Source: Elysia crispata (lineage: Eukaryota > Mollusca > Gastropoda > Plakobranchidae). Taken from it: DNA of 64,000 nucleotides. How positions within the stretch are numbered: position 1 is the stretch's first letter; every line of letters starts with the position of its first letter. The notes under the pieces are model-generated. The model saw only the letters and a list, made by a program, of their open reading frames with translations. It had not been told where the DNA came from and did no database searches. The translations under genes and the position numbers were made by a program. Positions 1 to 37,808 of this stretch are shown here, piece by piece. Location of the stretch: contig JAWDGP010006834.1 of NCBI GenBank assembly GCA_033675545.1, positions 1,598,501 to 1,662,500 of the forward strand, in the 5' to 3' direction.

Positions 1-1681
1 AATTGATATTGGTATTTCTGTTCCGTTTTGTTAAAGTCTGGTACTAATTAATATTCAGAAAAAAGTGGCCATTATATTTCAACATTAGATGTAAATGAAA
101 GTGAAAAAAAGTTTGATCCTTTTTTTATTATTTAATTTTCAAGTGAAACTTTGCTAGAAAGAGAAATGCTAAAATTGTAAACTGAATGCACTGAGTAGTA
201 ATAAACTGTAATGGTACCAACTTTCCACCCCCACCAAATAAATAGTGACTTTTGCTTGCCTTACCCTCATTTTTTTTACTTTTACCTATATGTACTTCCA
301 AAATTAAATTCAAGATATTAATTTACGTTTAATCTTTCTTTTAAACTAAATTCTCTATATTGGTTCATATAGTTATTTTTATGTGAGCAGATTTCCTTAA
401 AGAAAGTACCATCCAATAAGTGTAGAATGGCAGGGGTGATAATCCCTCAAAAAAAACAGATTTAGATTCAATTCCATTCCATTCTATTTTCAGTTCACCC
501 ATGAACTGTGCAAAAAAGAACATCATTGTTCTCTGGATATTAATCAACGCTTGTATTTTTAATCATTTGTCCAGTGATGTCACTTTGAATAATGTGATAA
601 TGTATCTTGCAAGCTCCTTGCAATTTTTCAACATAAATAACAGGGCAAAGATTTTTTTTTAAACCTGAGAAACATACATCCAAACATATTTTTAGCTGAT
701 GACTATATTTCTTGAAGGCATTCATGTTCAGAACATTAAGCTCATTTTTAGCAATCATCTTATCTGTTATTTGACAAAGTGGTCACAAAATAAAATTAAC
801 ACCTGCCTTCATTTATATTGAACTAAAGTTTTAAAGACATCCTTGCTCTACCATTTCTTAATTTTATTGCCTATTTTTTCTGCTTTGAAATTGAATTCAT
901 AGCATACAATGCCTAGTCATGATTTAACATCTAAATCACATCACAAAATTTGTTTTCATTTATATATATTTAAAAAAAATGTTATATATCATTGTTCAGT
1001 ATATTCTTATAAAAAGTTTCAAACAAGGATCTTTTAAAAGTCTAACACCTTTACAAGAAATGTGAGTATTTGTCTTAAATTTAAAAACTGCAAAGGGAGA
1101 GGTAAGAACTCAAGAAAGGAAGATAAAAATGCTGCTTTGTTGACTCTTTGAGTACATCTGAACATGTACTATAATATAAAATGTAATTACAATATATAGT
1201 TTTTATTTCAAAGGAGAAAGAAAATTATTTATTTCTATTCGTTTCAAAGTGACCACTTATAATTGGATGAACAGTCTAAGGAGATTAAAAAAAATGAATA
1301 AAAATTATATACATTATTTACATAAAATCAAATGAACTTAACATTTTACAATTATTAAGTTAATGTACAGAATATTTATAAAGTAACGCAGACTGGCAAT
1401 CTCAAAATGTATTATGGATTCTCATATTAAAGAGAATATATACTTTTATTTAAAATCCATATGTCTATGAATCAAGACAATGGTCATGATCTGTACAATT
1501 ATTTTTACAAGCTATGTGTTTCAAGACATCCTGCTAAATAAGCATTATCAACATAATGGCTCTGTCATGAATTGTGTTTTTTACTTGATTCACAGCTATT
1601 GAAGAGATCCCACTGTACTCCTTGAATATGATCACTTCCTTTTATAGCACCTGTTTTGATTATTCCATTTTTTCACATGTT
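1..1681. other. 3' UTR / downstream flank of ankrd6
   Basis: AT-rich sequence with several AATAAA-type signals on the minus strand and no open frame that looks coding. Part of it should be the 3' UTR of the gene; the end of the transcript cannot be fixed from sequence alone. No second gene is seen. Confidence 0.5.
1445..1450 (-). promoter_or_regulatory. candidate poly(A) signal AATAAA for ankrd6
   Basis: First AATAAA on the minus strand after the stop codon, about 235 bases downstream. Further copies occur near 1202 and 1226, so the true 3' end may lie lower. In AT-rich DNA this hexamer is common by chance. Confidence 0.3.
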
Positions 1682-24714
<23,033 letters not shown>

Positions 24715-25264
24715 TGCTTATGATCGGTTTTAATATGATGCAATGAGTAATATCTATAATTTTGCCCAAATAAGAACAAACACTCTTTATATTCAACTAG
24801 GTTAGAAATTCAAAATTGAATGAAAAAAATTCAGAAATGATATACCTAGGGAAAATGAGACCGTGAATGTTAAAAAGCATTAAAACACAATTAAGTTTAA
24901 TCACAGGCTGAAGATTATATTTTCAGTGTTATTTCCTGAACGAATTGAAATGCGGTTCCATCTGTAACACAAAGTCATTGCATAATCTCTACAAGAATAA
25001 ATATTCATTAACATCATTGCGCCTTCGAAATGTACAAACTCCCGTGTGATAACTAAGTTATTCAAGTTAAAGGTCTAGCCTTGATGCTCAAAAGACTTTG
25101 AGTACATTAATTATACTGTGCATGACACAAACTCAAAATTCTTAGTGGCGATCTACTCATGGCAGTCGGATTTTGAAGTTCTCATGTATTTCTATGCTCA
25201 ATTTACTGAGCTTAGTGCAATGAATCGTCATCCCAGCCTTAGCATTTATACTCGGGTAGGTCCA

Positions 25265-25450
25265 GTAGAATGAAAAATAAAATTCACAGCGCCAGTCTGG
25301 TCCGTTCGGGTCTACACGGTAGTAGCCAATGGAAGGCTCCGGTGTCTAGATCGTGGCGATGTCGTGCCTCGTGTTGAGCAAAGCCCCGACATGCATTGTG
25401 GTAAGCCTGCATTGTTCAGCTCTTTTGTTGTTACAGGTAAGGCTATGGCA
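25265..25450 (-). promoter_or_regulatory. candidate promoter / 5' UTR region, CpG-richer
   Basis: About 550-740 bases upstream of the start codon, this stretch has many CpG sites in an otherwise CpG-poor region and a CCAAT-type box (ccattgg on the minus strand). It may be the proximal promoter or first transcribed part of ankrd6. No TATA box or initiator stands out. Position and composition are the only evidence. Confidence 0.3.
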
Positions 25451-27019
25451 GCCCTCGGGGGGGAACAATAGGAGACAATAGGGCGTTAGACAAAATACTT
25501 GCATTCCGTAAAGTAGATAAAGACATGAATTAGATCTGAAAGCGAGACCTAAATCCCCTCAGTTTGAATCTGCCAGGCGGAAAGTTTGTTCATATTTCAT
25601 TTTCATCTATCTTTAAAATGATTAGAGAATAAAGTACCCATTCATTTCTTTATATGAACTTCATTAGTAGCCTAGAGGCTTTAGAGTCTAAAGATGGCTG
25701 TGGCAGTAAGGATTTTAGTTTTTTTTGTTTTTGTTTTTGTTTTTTTTTTTGGAGGGGGGGGGGGGTTCCTCCCTCGCTACAATTAAAAGACATTCGAAAT
25801 ATTTTTTTTAAAATCATTTTAAAAAAGCACAAGATTCAGAAAAAATAGAGGACTTACAGTGCCACTTTAAGACCCTCTAAAAAAAGATAAAATGCAGAAA
25901 TGTAGAATCAGAGAGAGGGGGGCAGACAGAAATTTCTTTGATTATTTTTTTTTCCTTTAAATTCCATTAGATTATCGAAAAATGCCATACGAAACCCATC
26001 ATGTGGGATCTTCGTTCCTGTTTCAATACTATCATAGGGAATCGTGCCTGGCATGAGATGGAAGGTGAGAAAGCTTGTCGTTCCCTTTCTCCCATTACAT
26101 AACTTGCATTTAGTTTCTGAGGCAATCATGGCGATTCCGATTCTTAGATAAGAGTTAACTTCTCACACTACAAAATAATTCATTGATTGTTTTTCATTTT
26201 TTTTTTTAAGAAACGTCATAACAAACGAGAGAAAAATAACGATAGAAGAGAAAGCTAAATCTTAAACTAATTACAATCTTCAATGGAATTTTACACTTTA
26301 CATAATCGTTTCAGTAGAAGCGTTTTGATTTTGCCGTCATTTGATAAAAGACAGCTTTAAAAAAAAATTTAAAAAAAAAACTCCACTATTTTCCCATCTT
26401 CAAAGACTAAGCTATAAGAGAAACGACTGAACGCCAATCTGGAAAGAGAGTCTAAAAACTGAACAACTGCTACAAGTTATCTGAGAGTAATCTGAGATAA
26501 GTAAAAGAAAACGTATCTTTTTGCCAATTGCTCCACATCATTTGCGGCAAATTGTGGTTTAATAAATTAAGTTACTTAAACAGTTCAGCAAAGACGTTCT
26601 TCAATATCATGAACAAAGATGGACTTGTTCTTTCAAGTTCTGGCACAGAAGAAGTACCGGTAAAATTTTGACAATAATGTAGAGAGCACCTAGAAATAAT
26701 TATTTATAGCTGCCTAAATTGCAACTTAAGCAGAAAGGAGGGCGGACGGGGGTCAAAACTAGAGACAACAATGTCAGCTGTGGCGCCGCATCAGAATGAC
26801 CGGTCCTGCTCGGCGTTGACGACATTGAGCTAAGGCGACACCCTTGTTTTACAATAGACGTCAAGTTTCCAACAGGTCTATGGAAACAACAAAAACTCAG
26901 CCCCTGAGGGTTCTTCACTCCCTATGGATCTATCGCATGACCCGCTTACATTGAGCGATTCTGTAAGCTGATTTTATTTTATTTTTTGTTACCTACCTAA
27001 TTCACTAATTAACTAACTA

Positions 27020-27218
<199 letters not shown>

Positions 27219-28349
27219 TTTTCTTCTTCCACACATTTTCGCCTCACAATCAGCGAATTTCCCCAACATGCCTTCAGGTTTGTCCTTCCTCTTTGCAGAT
27301 CTAGATCTAGTCGTGTTGACATAATAATTCTAAGTGTATCCTAACGCACCGTAGACTCTTCAAGAACAAAAGGCAAATTGTTGAAGCAGACGCGTAAACC
27401 ATGATCCCTTCCGGTGTTTGGATGTGTGGGGAGAGGCGGGGAGGAGTTAATTTGCAAAGTGTCTCATTTTGGTTTCTTTGCAATCTAAGCCTAAGGCATG
27501 CTACATACCCTTTAAATTCAGAGACATGGCTACGAGTTAGCATAGCAGAAAACGCAATAAGTTCTAAATTGAATCTTAGACATGAGCCACCTGCAGTGGT
27601 AAATCATATTAACTAAAAGACAAAAGTCACATTTAATTCTTACAATCAATGTATTATGGACTTGAGGCCAATTTAGGAGAAATGTTTTGTTTGTGTGGAT
27701 TTTTTTTGTTGTTGAAATAATTATATTCCAATTTCATTAAAAATTTCGTCGCACGAGATCAAAAACATAGAAACAAAGAAAGGTAGATTGACCCTTTTTA
27801 ACATTATTTTACTATGATTGGTTCTATTGTCATTCAACTCTTTTCTCCATAATATAAATCAGATTCTAGATCGTCAGAAAGCGAATGTGAAAATGATTTC
27901 TGCATCGATCTTTAGCATCGATGGTTTAATTCCATTAACAAATTAAAAGGCTTTGAACTTTAAACAATTCGATTGAGATCGATGTGAAGAATAGTGTACA
28001 TCATCCTTATTTTTTTCCTATCATGGGTTCTGGATGCTCAACGTATTGTATGTAATAACATTGCTTTTCCCACGATCTGCAATATAAGAACGACACTATA
28101 CATAAATTGCTCTATGATGGGACCAATCATGATTTAGCTAAGAACAGTTATCATTTTTCTTTTTTAGTGAGCCGAAGAACGTTGTTTGCCCATGCGTTAG
28201 AGGTCTTCTACTAGTGGGCCGGGTTTCTTGAAATTAAGAACCTTTATCGCAAAATATGCGGAGGTAAACTTATACCTAAACTGAGGTAGCATTGCTATTT
28301 TTGTTTCTTTGTTGTAACTATTCTGCATAACTTTGTTTATGACCCTCCG

Positions 28350-28577
<228 letters not shown>

Positions 28578-29685
28578 ACTCTCATAGCCTATCAGTTTTA
28601 GCCGAAATCAAAACAGTGTACTATTTGTACAGCCCCTAACAAATGCCCAAACATTGTTTTTACACATCCAGGGATTGAATCAAAAGAAACAATCGGTACA
28701 GTTGTGAACGGAATAAAGGTTGGTCCTCGCTTTATCAAAGACTCTGATAAGTGTGATCTTGTTGTTTACGTAACGAGTGGCTTAATACATGTAACATGGA
28801 GGACATACAAAAAGAAAAGGGCAAGGAACAATTCACTTTGAAAACATTGAAATCTGAGGAGTAGCTTAAGTACTGATTGTTTGCACAGATCTGAAAATTA
28901 ATGAAAGAAGATAAAACAGAAGAAAAGAAATCTTCGGGTGAATGCCAGGGGGTAGATCACGTACCTGCATTTCGATACTTGTCAGTCCTATAATTATAAG
29001 CAATTTAGAAAAAATATCATTATCTAAACAACAAGTGGTAAGATTTTACCAAAAACATGCCTCTAGTTTATTCCTTTAGGGTTTCACTGAAAGAGTTTGG
29101 GGTCTTCTAGTTCTAAATCTAACGAGTTTTTTAAACCGCCACTTGTCGAACGAAGAGGCTGGTATGAGTGGAAAGAGGGAGTGAGCTCCGATATAAACAA
29201 CTTACAATTTTATGATCACAGTGCCGTCAACATGAAAATTTGTGCACGTCTTCGAAATACTTCACTGAGTTTCTTCGCTCCTTAGAAAATTCAGTTAGAG
29301 GGAGAATAATAAATGGAACTCAGTCAGCTTGCAAATTAATATACGCTTGGTGTGGCTCAACGGTTTGTCAGTAGAAGAAGTGCGCGATTATTATTTTTTT
29401 CTTATCATTGTTCCTTCATCCGTTATTAAGTATGATAGGTAAGGCCTATAATTGCAGGGATATTGCTTAACTTGGGTGACTTTTTAGACGGAAGATCAGT
29501 TTTCACTATCGCTATTATTCTTTTCCGCTTTGAAAAAAAAAATGAAAGGTGGAGTGGGGTAGAAAGAGAGAGCGAAAAGATAGAGATATGGTGAGAGAAA
29601 TAGAGTAAGAGTGGTGTAAGATGGAAGGTGTAAAAAAGGGGGGGAGACAGAGAGTGAGATAAAGAGATAGACAGAGAAAGATAGA

Positions 29686-29687
<2 letters not shown>

Positions 29688-29772
<85 letters not shown>
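29688..29772. repeat. (TA)n-(GA)n compound microsatellite
   Basis: About 22 TA units then about 20 GA units, preceded by 120 bases of degenerate GA/GATA sequence. A mirror arrangement to the CT-TA arrays at 27.1 and 41.8 kb. Confidence 0.96.
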
Positions 29773-29776
<4 letters not shown>

Positions 29777-31311
29777 GTAGAGTTATACTATGAACATCAA
29801 ATACAAATATCAATACCAAAGCACTTAAGAATAGCAAACAGCCATACAGTCACAAATACGACCTAATTATCGATTTTTTTTTATTTGCGACACTGTCATC
29901 CATAGGCAGGTCTACAATGTATCAGGCCTATAAAGTAGAACAGTATAACACATGGTAGACCTTAGTGGTATCATTGTACTCTCTTATTGTACCATAGTAC
30001 TGACTTGGAAGTTAAAAAGATAATTTCATCATGGCTTTATTATAGATTCTTTAAAATTTCAGGGAAGCAGTGTCTAGGCCAGAGAGTTCAGGGTGTTTTT
30101 GTTGATCATCTAAAGGCAAAAATCTGTCAGTTCAAAATTCATTAAGAAAACTAAATAAAATAAAATGAGAACAACAAATTGAAAACAGTTTTAGTAATGA
30201 ACGAATTAAAAGAGGGGCGATAATGGATCTAGAAATTTGAGATTAAGGATGTGCTTCAGATAACAAGGAACTTCACCTCATCAAGAGCCCCCGTAAGAAA
30301 CGGTCTAAATGCCATAATATACCATGTAATATCTACAAGGTAACCACGTCAATGCTCTGAGAAGCTTCAACGATTTTAATTCGAATGCAACCCTCTATCA
30401 AAAGAAAAAAAGCCTCATGCTAAAGAACACACAAATTCTCTGGAGCTTTCATGCAGAACGTTGACAATAATAATTTCGAGGCAGAAAGTGGAGAGGAACA
30501 CATACACAAACATTTTTAAAACATCAAGCTCTTGAAATGATAACGAGAATAGCTTGGATACACCCGTTTTCAACTCAAAAGCCTGTGGTATGCATAAAAT
30601 TAATTCAAAGCTTTCACTTTGTAAGTTAGTCTTGATAATGAATGCAAAAAAAACTTGGAACGTTTTAATTTATACACGTACTTTTCCTTCGAGCCAGAAT
30701 TAATTTGTTACTTCATTATGTTCATTTTTCTAGCAAAGTTACAGTCAAATGTCAAATGGTAGACTCAATTTTTTTCTTATCTTCTCATTCCCCCACCCTC
30801 TTTTTTTTTCAAACTATCTACCCAAACATTTCCCCATAAAGATCTTCTATACATTGTTAAGAACGAGAGGGATAGACCTTGATGCTAATACTGCCATTAT
30901 CACTTTGAAAAAGTAAAAAGTTAAGTATTATTTAACATCAACAATCTGTGTCCGACCAGCGCCCCCCCCCCCCTTTTTTTTTTAGAATCAGGAGGCGCTG
31001 TCGGGAGGCACCTTTAGCAATATAAGAACCGGGTGTATAAGAGAGTACACACACACACACACTTGAATGCGCCTGAAAGTTTTTTCATGTTTTATATATA
31101 TATTAAACCTTACATAAAATTAAGACCTTTACACATTCAAATTCCTCGACTTCAGATAGGACTTGACTAAACAAGTCTATGAGTAATCATTTAGAATATT
31201 ATTCCATGAGCGACAGGGGGAAAAAACATACAGACAAAGGCAAAGACTGCATTAAAAAAATTTCTTTGCAAACATGACTGATTGTGACTTTCACCCCAAA
31301 AAAATCAATAC

Positions 31312-31313
<2 letters not shown>

Positions 31314-31388
<75 letters not shown>
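31314..31388. repeat. (GA)n microsatellite
   Basis: About 37 uninterrupted GA units. The surroundings are plain AT-rich DNA. Confidence 0.97.
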
Positions 31389-31391
<3 letters not shown>

Positions 31392-32572
31392 GGATGGAGA
31401 TCAAAAATGAAAATGTACATATTATTTTATTTTATCAATTACCAGGCCAATAAAGTAAACCTACTGGTGTAAATTTACCATCTCCGAGATATTTCAGGTA
31501 GAAAAAGGAAAATTATGCCTTTACACGCTCACTCTTCATAACTAGAGGAAACAAACTGACATTTTCATTCCAAATAAGTATTTAAATGCAGAAACACACA
31601 TATAATACGAGTAATATACGAGTATGTGTGGAGATTTCTCTTTACAGAGCCAATAACCTACTTTACTGTCCTGAATAGAGAAACCTCTCTCTTCAATGAA
31701 ATCTTGAATCAATCCGTTTTATATTTTATCAAACTAACATGTTTACATAGACTACGATTAAAATCGCGACTGAACTTATGGTGAAAAGAGTATGCCTCGC
31801 ATAACCATTGGTTTTAGTCCTTCGATTTATTGCCTACACACAAATGCAAATAAGCGAGGTAAAGATCAATAAATTATGCGATGATCCACGGATCATTGAT
31901 AGTTTCTCATCCAATAAAAATATCCCTATTTGCAAACAGCAAAGATAAACTTATTTAGGTTCAGCGCAACAATATTTTTTTTTTCGAGCCTGTATTTACT
32001 AAAGGGAAAAATTAATTCTTGGAGAAAATAAAATTTGGAGCAAACCGAAGAATTACGTATTTTGTACCTGTATTTTGCCAGGACATGTAAATACAGACCT
32101 AATATTTATAGGCGTCCTGTTGGTGCTATTACTGCCAATTCCATGACAGTAAGAAGTAGTAGAAGTCAAAGCCACTGTCCAAAATCTCTCCAGATTTTTA
32201 ACTACTTCCACTGCCTGAAGCTTACGAGTTTTTAAAAATACACTGTATTCAATTGAAATAATCATAATTATGACTCCCTCAATCTGTTTTATGTTTTTCG
32301 TGTGTTTTTGCGATGTGTCCCTTGGTGTGCAGGACTCTCTAAATTTCGTCGAGTGCCAGAAACTCAGTAAGTGGTACATTAGTTATATAAAATGCGTAAA
32401 CCCGGATTCAGGCAAGCGTGTAAGGCAATGCTAGGCGTTATGAACCATAGATAGGCTAAATCGAATTATGATAATAACTTTAAAAGAAAAAAAAGAAAGG
32501 TTACATACAGTAACATAGTATACTCAGTTCGCGTATTCCACGTGCCAATAATAATTTACTATCTTTAAGAAG

Positions 32573-32723
<151 letters not shown>

Positions 32724-35700
32724 ATCAATCATGCTGGTGTTGGCAAGGATTTTTATAAAACAGGGGATGATTACAGTACATATAGCTAGTCCATAATTAC
32801 ATTTATAACAAAAAGAGCCTGTCATTTGCGATAGGTTTTTATATCAATTATTTTACCTTCAATCTGATCCCGGCTAATATAATCAATTCACAGTTCTACT
32901 TTGTCTTTTGCTTGTGAGTTCAGAATTGGGAATATTATGATTGTTCACGCTTCTAATAAACCATTTCGAATCGCCTTTCTTGCGCCTTTATTGGCTCCAA
33001 AACATTAAGGCTTCGTTTTCGTGGACATTCAAGAGATACTTACAAGCACCTTTTTGAGAGTAGCATGTGATCGGTGAAGGGAGTTTCGAAAGACTGTATT
33101 CAGTAAAGCTTTTTCAATTAAATATGCACCTCAGGTTCCAGGCCATCGATAACGGTTTGTGGTAGATAGTTTTCGTCATGGGAGCCGTTCATTGACAGCT
33201 TTCAACTTTAAATTGACATAAAAAAATATATGCTATCTTACACTTATCCGACACCGTTTCCAACATGAGTGAAATTCAATGATACAGGTCCGAAGCCAAA
33301 GAGAACTCTAAGAAAGATAATATTATTAATGTAAACAGATGGTTTATAAATTTGTAAGTTCGGCCATAAACAGCGATAAAGGAGTTTGTTGAAAAGGGTG
33401 GAAGAGGCTTAGTGTAAAAAAAAAAGAAGAAGAAGAAAAGAAAATACACGCCAAAGGTTTTTCCCTTTATTAATATTTGTATACCAACCAAAGGAAGCTA
33501 GATCTGAGTTGCAAACATCAGACTGACCTATATTACAATGCAGAGCTGGTTAAGCTGGTAACCCCAGGCTTCTGACACCCGTGCTGTTTCTACACACGGA
33601 ACTGGCTTTGTGTAGGGCCCTCCTTATTTCGCGTAATTTGCATACGGTAGCCTACCCGAGAGGACGCCAAGCCACAAATGCCAAATTTTAGAACCTAGCC
33701 TTTTGCATGGCTCGGCTCGGCTCGTGTTAGGGACCTGACGTATTCATGTTGAAAGAAAGCTGAATAAAAAAGGATCAATAAATTGAAAGAAAAATAATGA
33801 AAATTAACGCAACCTCAGAGCCGTGATAGAACACGTTTCTGTTTTAGAAAATTGGTATTTTCACAGGCTCAGAGATGTAGGAATGTAGAAATGTAGAAAA
33901 CCAAAGACCAAAAGGGTTCTCGTTATTTTTTAAGAAAACGGATTGAGATCAACTGAACGAAAGAGAGGTTTCCTCTAGAAATAACACCCACTGACGACGT
34001 CGTGACGGGAAAATTTTAATGATGTATGTTTTGCACGTAAGATTGTTAAAAAGGTAACATAACGGGAGAATTTACTTACTTTTTTCTTTGAGCTTGTCCA
34101 ATCTGGGTAAACTTGCGGAGGCGCTCAGTAGGAAGCCTGTTTCTTCAAGAAATAATAAAGCAAGACTTGTTTAGTTTGTCCTCAGCTCATGACATCGTGG
34201 GGTGTATTTCACACGAGGCAATCGAAGGTACTATGAGGCCTTGTATTCTTTCTTTTAACGCTGGATTCGGCATCGGAGTCCTAACGGTCGTTATCGCCTC
34301 ACTACCCAGCCAACGACCCATGCTGTTCGACTATCTGCGTTAGAATGAATATTACATTCCCTCGGCCTCCCACCGTGGCGTGCTTCAGAATCAGGTGGTG
34401 CTCTACAAAAAAGCTAAGATCTACGCTAACATCCGTCTGAGAATAATCATCTGCATAGCTGTCTAGTTTAGTTCTCTTGAATGCATTATGTTCTGGAATA
34501 ACTCAACAAGAATAGTTAATTTCTCCTTTAGGCATACAGTTGAAAGCTCTTTAAAACGAGACCAGCACTAACTAGAATTTCGTCTGAAAGAATGCCTGAA
34601 TGTGTCATTCCTTATGGCCAAAGAAGACGGCTGATTTATATTATCGTGTTGTAACGTCTACCGTTCTTATATTCAACCATCTTCCTTGCCCAATTATTTA
34701 CTTCTGTCGCAAATCTGTTTGCACATTGTTCACCACAAGACGGCAAAATTTTAAATGAAATATTACTCAATAACCTATAAACTATGGCCTACAGGATTCG
34801 ATTTGTTCAAGGTATTATTCATCATTTTATTATAAAGGTGCTTATGACACTAGAGAATTTGCCTTAACACGCTGTATTTAATATTATACAGGGTGTTTAG
34901 GGCTAAAGAAAAATGTGTAGCAACGCATTACGAAATCTTGAAACAATAGATCAATAATCAGCAGATAGCCTAGCGCCCGGAGAGGCTATATCTAGGATTC
35001 ACATATGATACGGCGTGTATCGGATATCAAATTGTACAAATTACTCTTATCAATCTTTCAATGCGATAAGAGTCATTCGAAGACTGACGGAGATAAATGT
35101 GAAATTCTCAGCTCCGTCTTTGTGATGAAAGTCAAGTAGCCAGCGATATGACATGGAGATTTAGAAAGCTACTGGCAGGTCCATTTCCGGCTATTAAAGT
35201 CAAGTCTTAGCATATTGAGTGTACGGACATGGGGGCTGGAAACCCTCGGTAATATCAATAGAAGACGAACATTATTTTTTTCGAAATAAATTAATGATAT
35301 TGCTTTTTACTCACAAAACGCACCACCTTCTTTCGTTTTCCATCCTAATCATGTCTTTATACCTTTCTTTCTTTCTTTACTTTTCTCATTCCCTCTCTCT
35401 CTTTTTTTTTTCTTCTTTCCTCTTTCTCGGTCTCTTCGCCTGACTTCAATCTCTTCGACTATATTGATCTACAGTTATATATGTACCTCTTCCACTGTCG
35501 CTGCTACTCCTTTCAAAAATCTTTCACCCTTACCCAACATTATACCCATATTTTATCTTATACGCCGACTTTTCAATTTCTTAGCTATCCATCCATCCTT
35601 CTCACTTCTCTCTCGAAACAAAGGCTGCAATGAAGCTGAAAGAATAAAAATGCAAACAATGGGAGTGTTTTGTACATTATCTTATATTCATTGTTTACAC

Positions 35701-36943
35701 CATCTTTTGACATCCATACAAAAAGAACATCTGATTCGCTCTGATAAGAATGTAAAAATACACACAATTACGCTGGTCTATGAACTGTTTGACGTTCGCC
35801 GAAGTTTCCCATGAAATCTTACGCTAAGACTATCAACCACATTACCATGGTTCGTGCTCCTATTATGACAATAGGCACCCTCAAAAACAGTCTGAAGGGT
35901 AGATGGCTTTACTAGTAGTGCAGTATTCAGTGAAGTGCTACTTTTTTTTAAAGACATCGCCTCAAGGACTCAGAACATATCTTTAATAACTTTTAAAGAC
36001 GTTTGACAAGCTCCCTAAGAGACTTAATTTTGTTTTAACATTATCATGCGTTATTCTAAGTCTATCGTCAGGATTCAAATGGTAAGGTAATTTATAATGT
36101 GAAATTCAGATCTATACACAGATCCTTTCAAGCATTTATTATAAAACAGGTACAGTTGAATAAATAAGGAAGTGCACCTATGGACCCTTTTTAGTTGCAC
36201 CTATAATATAGCTCGCTCACAAAACGTGTTTTTATTCTCATTTTCCAATGTCGAGATCAGTTATCTCTTGACACTTAAAAATTTAAAAAAAAGGGGGAAA
36301 TCTTCGTCAGCAAATGAAAAAAAAAAAGCCTCATTATTTCCTACCATGTTACCGCGTACCCCCGCCCTTTTCACTTTCTATCCTTAAAGCGAATCCAATG
36401 CGCAGGAAGTATTTGACCAAGGTGTTGTCAGTTAGCACATAACGTAGACACCTCTACCTGTCATTTGTGTGGTCACTTCTCATCTTGTTAGCCCGTGGTT
36501 GTTGGTGACTGTCAGACCTGAAATTATTTTCTCTGTCCCCTGTGATACCATCATTATTGAGGCGCTGGACGGTAATAAAACTCCCTTAAGTCCCGTTCAA
36601 CGATTTTTAATGTCTCCACTGGCGTGGTTGTACTTTTATGTCAAGCTAGGGAACTAAAACAAACTGGCATGCTTGAATAGGAGGCACGTTTAGAAATTTG
36701 TTGCAAGGCGACAGGGGGGGGGACTTAAAAAAAAAAACAATAATAAAGAGCGAGGGAGACATTCCAGGCGCCATCAGAAGACAATTATATGTTAAGCATT
36801 CTCTTTTATTTTGTGACATTGTTAAGAGGTCTCATTGATCGATGCTGTTTAATCACCACAATACCTTAGAAAATAATTGTTGATGAGGTTTGAAGACTAC
36901 ACAGAAGGGGTCAAAAGATAAAAAAAAATTATCTCCAACCAAT

Positions 36944-36944
<1 letters not shown>

Positions 36945-37003
<59 letters not shown>
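36945..37003. repeat. (GA)n microsatellite
   Basis: About 29 GA units. Confidence 0.97.
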
Positions 37004-37006
<3 letters not shown>

Positions 37007-37674
37007 GATAGTGAGGAGAGTGAGTGATATCTAACCAATATTTAGAGGAAGTCTTTTTTTTTTTCAACGTATAATGATTAGATTAATGAGCTAAACTGAT
37101 GCAATATTACCAGAGAGTACTACTATATGATATTACTCAGTCTGATTTCTTCAGAGCAAGCTGATGGTCTTTCACCTAGGAAGAAAGAAAAAAAAAGCCT
37201 TTGAAATTAGAGCAGTCACTCTACTGCTTTGTCCTTCTTAACCTTTAATGAGCATTTGGCGGCGGCCAAAATGTCATTAAAAAGTAAGATTGATGTCTCA
37301 GTCAAACTCGTGGGATGCACGAATTCAGGTCTTTGCGATTCGCGTCCAAGTTGAATCTCACGACCCTATCCACTGAATGCAAAGAGGCTTCAATAATAGT
37401 GTTTGCCTTCGCAGCGAGAATATTGCTTTAGTAAATGCGTTAAGAGCTTTTCTGAAATAAGACATTATGGAAATGGCTATATCCACAAAAGGAAGTGTCT
37501 CTGTTAAACAGAAGCAATCGCGCTCGACCGATTTGGGTTTCTTTGCAAGCAAATGACATCGAGGTTCCAGGTGTGCTTCTTGTCTTGTAGTGTTTCCAAT
37601 GGCCTGCCATTGAAGAAGTTTCTGTACTTTAACTTCGAATTCCCGACAGTATGATCTATAGAGGGTCCTTTGAT

Positions 37675-37808
<134 letters not shown>

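Noticed and set aside
35042-35072. Nine-base hairpin actcttatc/gataagagt
   Set aside because: Stems of this size with short loops are expected several times in this much AT-rich sequence.
37300-37400. tRNA-like stretch on the minus strand (cattcagtggatagggtcgt)
   Set aside because: The A-box and B-box matches are poor and no cloverleaf can be drawn; at most a decayed tRNA-derived SINE, which needs other copies for support.
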